From positions 1 through 64,000 of the forward strand of contig JAFSVU010000027.1 in assembly GCA_017444825.1 (NCBI GenBank): a stretch of DNA of 64,000 bases, written 5' to 3'. Below are positions 58,287 to 64,000 of the stretch, piece by piece. Each line of letters begins with the position of its first letter. The stretch's first letter is position 1. Source of the DNA: Clostridia bacterium. GTDB lineage: Bacteria; Bacillota; Clostridia; UBA1212. The translations under genes were made by a program, and so were the position numbers. The notes under the pieces are model-generated. The model had not been told where the DNA came from, made no database searches, and was given only the letters and a program-made list of their open reading frames with translations.

Positions 58287-58847
58287 ATGATCGATAAAAA
58301 AGAATATGACGTATATACATCAAAAATGGATAAGACCATCAGCCTTCTCACAGAGGAACTGGCGGAGATCAGAGCGGGAAGAGCCAACCCCGCGGTGCTT
58401 AACAAGATCACGGTCGATTACTACGGAACAGAGACTCCCATTCCTCAGGTTGGAAACGTAAGCGTGCCTGAAGCGAGACTGCTCGTCTTCACGCCCTGGG
58501 AAGCCAAGATGCTCAAAGAAGTGGAGAGGGCTATCCTCAAATCCGATCTCGGTATCAATCCTTCCAACGACGGAAAATCCATAAAGCTGATATTCCCGGC
58601 CCTCACCGAAGAGAGACGTCTTGATCTGGCGAAACAGGTCAGAAAGATGGGTGAGGATGCGAAGGTTGCCATCCGTTCCATAAGACGTGATGCTGTGGAA
58701 TACTTCAAGAACCAGAAAAAGAAGAGCGTCATCACCGAAGACGATCAGAAGCAGTCGGAAAAGGACATCCAGCAGTTTACCGATAAGCATATCGAGGAGA
58801 TCGATAAGATCGTATCCCGCAAGGACAAGGAACTCATGGAACTGTGA
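58287..58847 (+). CDS. frr: Ribosome recycling factor
   Basis: Splits the post-termination ribosome with EF-G. The 186-aa sequence is typical throughout: the helix TISLLTEELAEIRAGRANPAVL, VDYYGTETPIPQVGNVSVPE, the INPSNDGKSIKLIFPALTEERR block and the C-terminal helix ending KDKELMEL. First gene of the frr-uppS-cdsA-dxr-rseP-ispG run, an order found across Firmicutes; pyrH, its usual upstream neighbour, is not here. Confidence 0.98.
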   Translation: MIDKKEYDVYTSKMDKTISLLTEELAEIRAGRANPAVLNKITVDYYGTETPIPQVGNVSVPEARLLVFTPWEAKMLKEVERAILKSDLGINPSNDGKSIKLIFPALTEERRLDLAKQVRKMGEDAKVAIRSIRRDAVEYFKNQKKKSVITEDDQKQSEKDIQQFTDKHIEEIDKIVSRKDKELMEL

Positions 58848-58926
58848 TCCGGAAGGACTGCGGAGCTTTGGTGTATTATCACCCGTGAGGCAGGGTTGGA
58901 ACAACGTGCGACGGGTAAAACCAATA

Positions 58927-58985
58927 CGAAATGACAAGCTGTATGCGGTTCCGTGACCTGCTCAGCCTGTCATTTTCGTTTTGTA
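58927..58985 (+). terminator. Hairpin between frr and uppS
   Basis: CGAAATGACA (58927-58936) pairs with TGTCATTTTCG (about 58968-58978), one bulge, followed by TTTTGT. A partial terminator within the operon is likely. Confidence 0.5.
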
Positions 58986-59001
58986 TAAAGGATAGGTCAA
59001 A

Positions 59002-59754
59002 ATGGCTTCAAACAAAAAAATGAAGAAGGCTGCGGACATTGGCGACGACTTGAGCCGCGGTGTCGTTTCTCTTGCGATAATCCCGGACGGAAACCGCCGG
59101 TGGGCGAAAAAAAGGCTGCTGCCGGCGATATCGGGCCATGCGGAAGGCGCCGAGAACTTCAAACGGACGATAAGAGCCTGCTCGGACAGGGGCATCAGGT
59201 ACCTTACGTTTTATGCTTTTTCTACGGAAAACTGGAAGAGAAGCGAGCAGGAAGTCACTGGGCTCATGAAGCTCTTTTCGGACTATATGGAGAATTTCAT
59301 AAACGACCCGGATGACGGCGGAAGAGACCTCAGGCTGAGAGTCATTGGCGACAGAGAGGGGCTCTCTGAGAGGATACTCAGCGACATAAAAAAGATAGAG
59401 CAGCTGACCGCGGATAAAAAAGGTTTGACGGTTAACATCTGCATCAGCTACGGCTCGAGAGACGAGATCACAAGATCCGTCAGGGACCTTTGCAGAAAAG
59501 CTGCGGAGGGGAGCCTCGACCCGGAGAAGGTGGACGAGGAGATGATAGGTAAGGGGCTTTACGCGCCGGATACGCCGGATCCCGACCTTATCATAAGGAC
59601 CTCCGGGGAGCTTAGGCTCAGCAATTTCCTCCTCTGGCAGGCGGCCTATTCAGAGTTCTATTTTGCGGACTGCTTCTGGCCTGATTTCAGCGAAGCGGAG
59701 CTTGATAAAGCCCTTGACGAATTCGGCAGGCGAAAGAGAAGGTACGGCGCCTGA
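59002..59754 (+). CDS. uppS: Isoprenyl (undecaprenyl) diphosphate synthase
   Basis: Cis-prenyltransferase that makes the C55 lipid carrier for cell-wall synthesis. SLAIIPDGNRRWAKKR carries the catalytic Asp, and FYAFSTENWKRS, INICISYGSRDEI and PDLIIRTSGELRLSNFLLWQAAYSEFYF are standard. 250 aa. Note FADCFWPDF near the end. It lies downstream of frr and upstream of cdsA. Confidence 0.97.
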   Translation: MASNKKMKKAADIGDDLSRGVVSLAIIPDGNRRWAKKRLLPAISGHAEGAENFKRTIRACSDRGIRYLTFYAFSTENWKRSEQEVTGLMKLFSDYMENFINDPDDGGRDLRLRVIGDREGLSERILSDIKKIEQLTADKKGLTVNICISYGSRDEITRSVRDLCRKAAEGSLDPEKVDEEMIGKGLYAPDTPDPDLIIRTSGELRLSNFLLWQAAYSEFYFADCFWPDFSEAELDKALDEFGRRKRRYGA

Positions 59755-59766
59755 TCTTTGGATTTT

Positions 59767-59789
59767 AAGGCGGTTTTTAGCACCGCCTT
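59767..59789 (+). terminator. Hairpin after uppS
   Basis: AAGGCGGT (59767-59774) pairs perfectly with ACCGCCTT (59782-59789). The downstream 70 bp is strongly AT-rich but has no immediate T run, so termination is uncertain; the AT-rich part may hold a cdsA promoter that I cannot define. Confidence 0.4.
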
Positions 59790-59888
59790 GGCGCTAAATT
59801 ATATTTAAATATATTTTAATGTTTTTGTGATAAATACATTGCGGCATATTGGTTCATATAAGAACTTGGCTATGGGATCGGAGACATT

Positions 59889-60728
59889 ATGAAAGCAAGA
59901 ATTATTACTGGTGTCATTGTCGGATCTGCGGCTCTGGCGGCAATAATCCTTGGCGGATACTTCTTTGGCGGGCTTATTATTGCGGCGGCCGGCATTGGCG
60001 TCTTTGAATTTGTCAGAGCGCTCAAAAACGGAGGGAAGAATCCCGCGATCTCGCCTGCAGTGATGATATTCCTGGCGCTTCCCGCATATTTGTTCTCAAA
60101 GGTTAAGGGACCGTTCAACCTGGTGTTTACGGACAGCGGGAAGAATCTGTTTCCGGCGGTTCTTTGTCTGGCTCTCATTGTTGCGGCGGCTGTGTTTGTC
60201 TTCGACCATAAGAAAAGGACTCTTGAGGATTCCACGAGTCCGGTGTTCGGCGCTGTCTACATCGTGGGCATGCTCTGGTGCGGAATGGCTCTCCGTGAGC
60301 TTCCCGAAGGAATGCATCTCATCATAATGACGCTGATCGGATCGGTCATGTCCGACACCTGTGCTTTCGCGATAGGCAGTCTGCTTGGCAAGAAGAAGCT
60401 CTGCCCCGACATCAGCCCCAAGAAGACCGTTGAAGGCATGTGGGGAGGCTTCGTGGGCGGCGCCCTGGGTCTGGTGATATACGGATTGGTTTTGTTCCTT
60501 CTTCACATCGACACCGGGATACCGTTCTGGTTCTGCCCCATACTTGGCGCATTGGTTTCGTTTGTGAGCCAGGCCGGGGACCTCTTTATGTCGGCTGTGA
60601 AAAGACAGTGCGGCATCAAGGATTTCGGAAAGATACTTCCGGGACACGGCGGCGTACTCGACAGGATCGACTCATATCTCCCCTCGTTTGCGGTGACTTA
60701 TTTCATCGTCACGCTGATCTTCGGCTAA
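59889..60728 (+). CDS. cdsA: Phosphatidate cytidylyltransferase
   Basis: Makes CDP-diacylglycerol for phospholipids. Multi-pass membrane protein with about eight hydrophobic segments. The catalytic core is SDTCAFAIGSLLGKKKL, then SPKKTVEGMWGGFVGG, and the signature GHGGVLDRIDSYLPSF near the C-terminus. 279 aa. Four bp separate it from dxr, so the two are co-transcribed. Confidence 0.96.
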   Translation: MKARIITGVIVGSAALAAIILGGYFFGGLIIAAAGIGVFEFVRALKNGGKNPAISPAVMIFLALPAYLFSKVKGPFNLVFTDSGKNLFPAVLCLALIVAAAVFVFDHKKRTLEDSTSPVFGAVYIVGMLWCGMALRELPEGMHLIIMTLIGSVMSDTCAFAIGSLLGKKKLCPDISPKKTVEGMWGGFVGGALGLVIYGLVLFLLHIDTGIPFWFCPILGALVSFVSQAGDLFMSAVKRQCGIKDFGKILPGHGGVLDRIDSYLPSFAVTYFIVTLIFG

Positions 60729-60732
60729 AAAC

Positions 60733-61881
60733 ATGAAAAATATCGGTATTATAGGGTCCACGGGATCCATTGGAACACAGTCTCTTGAGGTGATCCGGGA
60801 GCTAAACGGTTTGGTGCCGGGCAGCTTCCGTATTTCGGCTTTAGCCTGTGGCAAAAGGATAGAGGCGGCGGCTTCACAGGCCAGGGAATTCGGCGTCAGG
60901 CTTCTTTGCACCGCGGAAAAAGAGGATGCCGAAAAGCTGAAGGAGCTCCTTTGGGACATGAAGCCCGAGGTGCTCTGGGGAAGGGAAGGCCTAAACGAGA
61001 TAGCGGGCAGCGATATGGATATGCTGGTCACGGCTATAGTGGGTATGGCCGGGATCGAGCCGACCCTTAAGGCTATCGAACGGGGCACCGACATCGCCCT
61101 TGCAAACAAAGAGACACTGGTGGCGGCGGGAGAAATAGTCATGCGGGAGGCGGGAAAGAAGGGCGTTTCGATCCTTCCCGTGGACAGCGAGCATTCCGCG
61201 GTGTTCCAGTGCATGCAGGGCATAAAGAGGGAAGAGCTTGAAAAGATCATACTCACCTGCTCCGGCGGACCATTCAGAACATACCCCAAGGAAAAGCTCT
61301 CCGGAGTGACGCCAAAGATGGCTCTCGGCCATCCCACCTGGAACATGGGCGGGAAAATAACAGTGGATTCCGCCACTTTGATGAACAAGGGGCTGGAGGT
61401 GATCGAGGCCGCCAGACTTTACAACATCGGTCTCAAGGACATTGAGGTGACGGTTCATCCCCAGAGCATCGTTCATTCCATGATAAAGACGAGGGACGGC
61501 GCCGTGCTGGCACAGCTTGGTTTCCCGTCCATGAAGCTCCCCATACAGTATGCTCTGACCTACCCGGAGAGGCTTCCCTGCAACGTGCCGGTCCTTGATT
61601 TCGAAAAAGGGCTATCCCTCACTTTCGAAAAACCGGACTGTGAAAAATTCCCCTGCCTCGGGCTTGCGATCGCAGCAGGCGAGGAGGGCGGGACCATGCC
61701 TGCGTGCATGAATGCGGCCAATGAAAAAGCGGTCAGAATGTTCCTGGGTGGCGCGGCAAAGTTTACAGATATCCCGATGATCGTGGAAAAGGCGATGAAT
61801 GCTCACCGCACCATAAAAGATCCCACGGCGGAGGACGTTCTCAACGTGAGCGCCGAAACCTACGCCGCCGCAGGGCTTTGA
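60733..61881 (+). CDS. dxr: 1-deoxy-D-xylulose 5-phosphate reductoisomerase
   Basis: Second enzyme of the MEP isoprenoid pathway. The NADPH loop GSTGSIGTQSLEVI is at the N-terminus. ANKETLVAAGEIV, LPVDSEHSAVFQC (metal-binding Asp and Glu) and MGGKITVDSATLMNKGLEVIEA are diagnostic. 382 aa. With the partial ispG at the window end and uppS it links MEP-derived prenyl units to cell-wall carrier synthesis. Confidence 0.97.
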   Translation: MKNIGIIGSTGSIGTQSLEVIRELNGLVPGSFRISALACGKRIEAAASQAREFGVRLLCTAEKEDAEKLKELLWDMKPEVLWGREGLNEIAGSDMDMLVTAIVGMAGIEPTLKAIERGTDIALANKETLVAAGEIVMREAGKKGVSILPVDSEHSAVFQCMQGIKREELEKIILTCSGGPFRTYPKEKLSGVTPKMALGHPTWNMGGKITVDSATLMNKGLEVIEAARLYNIGLKDIEVTVHPQSIVHSMIKTRDGAVLAQLGFPSMKLPIQYALTYPERLPCNVPVLDFEKGLSLTFEKPDCEKFPCLGLAIAAGEEGGTMPACMNAANEKAVRMFLGGAAKFTDIPMIVEKAMNAHRTIKDPTAEDVLNVSAETYAAAGL

Positions 61882-61913
61882 AAGATTGAAAGCAATAACA
61901 AAACGGAGCGATT

Positions 61914-63224
61914 ATGTCAGTATTTCTCAGTATTTTAATTATGATCCTGATGCTCAGCGTGCTCACAATAGTGCACGAGTGGGGCCATTATATATGCGCG
62001 CGCATTTTCAAAGTCAAAGTCACGGAATTCTCCATTTTTATGGGGCCGAAGATATTCCAGAGGACCGGAAAGAAGACCGGGACAAAGTTCACCATAAGGG
62101 CGATACCCCTTGGCGGATACTGCGCGTTCGAGGATGACAATGGCGACACCAGCTCCCCGGATTCTCTTTACGTTCAGAAATGGTGGAAGAGAGCCATCAT
62201 ATTCGCCGGCGGTGTGACGATGAATTTCATCCTTGCCTGGGTATTGGCGACGCTTATAGTGGGCAGCGGCTTTTTCACAGACACCACCCTTGACCGCGTG
62301 AGTGAAGACTCCATCGCATATTTTGCGGGCATAAGAGAGGGCGACAGCCTTACAAAGTTTGACAGTCTTGACACCCTTACGGGCACTGATATCAACCTCG
62401 CATCCTACGGCATTAAGGACATGGATCCCTCCGACGAGGTGATGAGCTCCCATTACACATTGGTTTATGACAGAAAAGGGACAAAGGCCACGTACGACAT
62501 TTCCAAGAATATCAACTACGTAAAGGTCACCGGGGAAGTGGACGGTAAAGAGACCGAAGGACTGACTGTGGGCGACTACAGCTACAGGATACTCCGCACA
62601 GAGGGTGGAAAGACCACCGAATACTACTGCTTTGTAAAGGTCAACGGGATCTCGGACGAGGGCGACAAGGCCTTCTGCACCGTAACCAAGAAAATCGACG
62701 GCGAAAGTGTTTCGGAGGCCGACGAGGAGATCACAGCCGAGAACTACTGCGCTCTCGGGAACAGCAGCTACCACGTGATAAACACAATGAATCCTTTCGT
62801 GCTTCTCGGAAGGGGCTTCCTTGAGATGATATCCATGATCAAATCGGTGTACGTATCCCTCTGGTGGATAATAACCGGGAAGGTCGGCCTTGACGGGCTT
62901 GCGGGTCCCATTGGACTCACCGGCGTGGTCTCTGACGTGGTCAGCGCAAGCGCGGGCGTATCCATAAAGGTCATCACACTGGTCAATATGGCTGCTCTTA
63001 TCAGCGCAAACCTTGGCGTCATCAATGCGCTCCCCATCCCGGGACTTGACGGAAGCCACCTGCTTTTCATCGTTATCGAGCTCATAAGGGGCGGAAAAAA
63101 GATACCGCCGAAATACCAGAACATCATTTCTTACGTCGGGCTTGCCCTTATGATACTGCTGGCGGTGATCGTGGCCGGAAGCGACATAATCAAGCTCATA
63201 CAGGGGGGCGGAGGCATTGGTTAA
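61914..63224 (+). CDS. rseP: Site-2 intramembrane metalloprotease, RseP/RasP family
   Basis: M50 protease that cleaves within membrane segments of anti-sigma factors or remnant signal peptides. The zinc motif HEWGH (21-25) lies in the first transmembrane segment; the second metal-binding motif, [14 protein letters not shown], is near residue 380. Between them GGYCAFEDD, a PDZ-like region (about 120-200) and a long low-similarity stretch (about 190-290) extend the extracytoplasmic part. 436 aa is at the long side for Firmicutes. The ispG start overlaps its 3' end by 8 bp. Confidence 0.93.
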   Translation: MSVFLSILIMILMLSVLTIVHEWGHYICARIFKVKVTEFSIFMGPKIFQRTGKKTGTKFTIRAIPLGGYCAFEDDNGDTSSPDSLYVQKWWKRAIIFAGGVTMNFILAWVLATLIVGSGFFTDTTLDRVSEDSIAYFAGIREGDSLTKFDSLDTLTGTDINLASYGIKDMDPSDEVMSSHYTLVYDRKGTKATYDISKNINYVKVTGEVDGKETEGLTVGDYSYRILRTEGGKTTEYYCFVKVNGISDEGDKAFCTVTKKIDGESVSEADEEITAENYCALGNSSYHVINTMNPFVLLGRGFLEMISMIKSVYVSLWWIITGKVGLDGLAGPIGLTGVVSDVVSASAGVSIKVITLVNMAALISANLGVINALPIPGLDGSHLLFIVIELIRGGKKIPPKYQNIISYVGLALMILLAVIVAGSDIIKLIQGGGGIG

Positions 63225-64000
63225 GAGAACCGGAACAAGAGCCGTAAACTGCGGCGGCGTCATCATAGGCGGCGGCGCTCCCGTGAGCGTCCAGTCAATG
63301 ACCAATACCAATACCCGCGACGTCTCAGCCACGGTGAGGCAGATCCTTGAGCTTGAGAAGGCCGGATGCGAGATCGTCAGGGTTGCGGTACCCGACGTGG
63401 CGGCGGCTGAGGCGGTCCGCGAGATCAAAAGGAAGATATACATACCTCTCGTATGCGACATTCATTTTGATTACAGGCTGGCTATAGCCTGCGTGGAGGG
63501 CGGCGCCGACAAGATAAGGATAAATCCCGGAAACATTGGCTCCGCGGAAAAGACTTTGGCGGTCACCGAAAAATGCAAGGCCGCGGGAGTTCCCATAAGG
63601 ATAGGCGTAAACAGCGGGTCTGTGGAGCCGAAGCTCCTTGAAAAGTACGGCGGGCCCACGGCTCAGGCACTTTTTGAGAGCGCTGCGGGGCATGTCAGGC
63701 TCCTTGAAGAGGCGGATTTCCGGGATATAGTCATCTCGATAAAAGCCTCGGAGGTTATGACAGCCCTTGAAGCGTACAGGCTTGCCGCGGAGACCTTCGA
63801 TTACCCCCTCCACGTGGGGATAACGGAGGCCGGAACGGTAAGGGGCGGAACTGTCAAGTCATGCGTGGGCCTCGGGGCGATCCTTTCCCTTGGAATAGGC
63901 GATACGGTGAGAGTGTCTCTTACGGGAGACCCGGTGGAGGAAGTCAGGGTTGCAAGAGAGGCCCTGAGAGCTCTGGGACTGGGCAAGGGAAAGATGGTGG
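63217..64000 (+). CDS. ispG: 4-hydroxy-3-methylbut-2-en-1-yl diphosphate synthase, 3'-truncated by window edge
   Basis: Iron-sulfur enzyme of the MEP pathway (GcpE). The visible 261 codons read as the N-terminal barrel: [61 protein letters not shown] and LHVGITEAG. The start is a TTG at 63217 inside the end of rseP, with GGAGG very close and a G6 run 8 nt upstream; no ATG gives a full N-terminus. The cluster-binding C-terminal part lies outside the window. Confidence 0.94.
   Translation, partial: MVKRTGTRAVNCGGVIIGGGAPVSVQSMTNTNTRDVSATVRQILELEKAGCEIVRVAVPDVAAAEAVREIKRKIYIPLVCDIHFDYRLAIACVEGGADKIRINPGNIGSAEKTLAVTEKCKAAGVPIRIGVNSGSVEPKLLEKYGGPTAQALFESAAGHVRLLEEADFRDIVISIKASEVMTALEAYRLAAETFDYPLHVGITEAGTVRGGTVKSCVGLGAILSLGIGDTVRVSLTGDPVEEVRVAREALRALGLGKGKMV

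Noticed and set aside
61935-63461. 508-codon minus-strand frame opposite rseP and the start of ispG
   Set aside because: Both plus-strand genes are certain; the antisense translation is His/Arg-rich with no domain.

Overview
The window looks like chromosomal DNA of an anaerobic, Gram-positive-type bacterium, probably an uncultured gut- or rumen-type member of the Clostridia (Bacillota). The inference rests on the frr-uppS-cdsA-dxr-rseP-ispG gene order, a GlgC/GlgD pair, TrmK/Nif3/TsaD and MnmM-type housekeeping genes, an oxygen-reducing flavodiiron protein, abundant plant-sugar enzymes, lipoproteins, and surface proteins with C-terminal membrane anchors. No phage, plasmid or CRISPR module is seen. 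The only clear mobile element is an IS1182-type transposase cut by the left edge.

Layout. 0-1.7 kb: transposase and a tRNA-Thr(CGU). 1.8-5.5 kb: alpha/beta hydrolase and a DUF5722-type glycosidase, divergent from a GH43-like lipoprotein. 5.5-9.6 kb: asd-dapA (lysine/threonine branch) and a flavodiiron-flavin reductase-rubredoxin fusion interrupted by one in-frame amber codon. 9.6-10.1 kb: dense intergenic repeats. 10.1-12.2 kb: a PIN-like protein and a PlsC/zinc-ribbon protein. 12.2-22 kb: a complete, tightly packed shikimate/aromatic operon (aroF-tyrA-aroB-aroA-aroC-pheA-aroE/aroK fusion-aroQ), then a trpB2-type gene. The operon is preceded by a strong promoter, a 17-residue leader peptide with eight Phe/Tyr/Trp codons, and mutually exclusive antiterminator and terminator helices, which is a textbook-like attenuator. 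22-26 kb: glycosidase, metallo-beta-lactamase-fold lipoprotein, rhamnose isomerase. 26.4-42.8 kb: housekeeping genes (rpsO, pnp, mnmM, cysE, a CofE-like ligase, a GMP synthase without its amidotransferase domain) interspersed with four secreted, C-terminally anchored proteins built from shared, unrecognised modules. 42.9-48.8 kb: DUF368 membrane protein, trmK-nif3-tsaD, exonuclease, zinc-ribbon membrane protein. 48.9-58 kb: glycogen metabolism (glgC-glgD-glgA-glgP-GH13) and an amidohydrolase. 58.2 kb to the end: frr-uppS-cdsA-dxr-rseP-ispG (translation recycling, envelope lipid and isoprenoid precursor synthesis).

The most interesting items are the aromatic leader attenuator, the mix-and-match surface protein family with two kinds of C-terminal anchor, the dispersed repeat family (7-bp periodic tracts, a GTGCCGC box and a 72-bp hairpin block, one partial copy of which supplies the stop codon of mnmM), and the amber-interrupted flavodiiron fusion. 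All family names are recognised from sequence motifs alone; no database search was possible.
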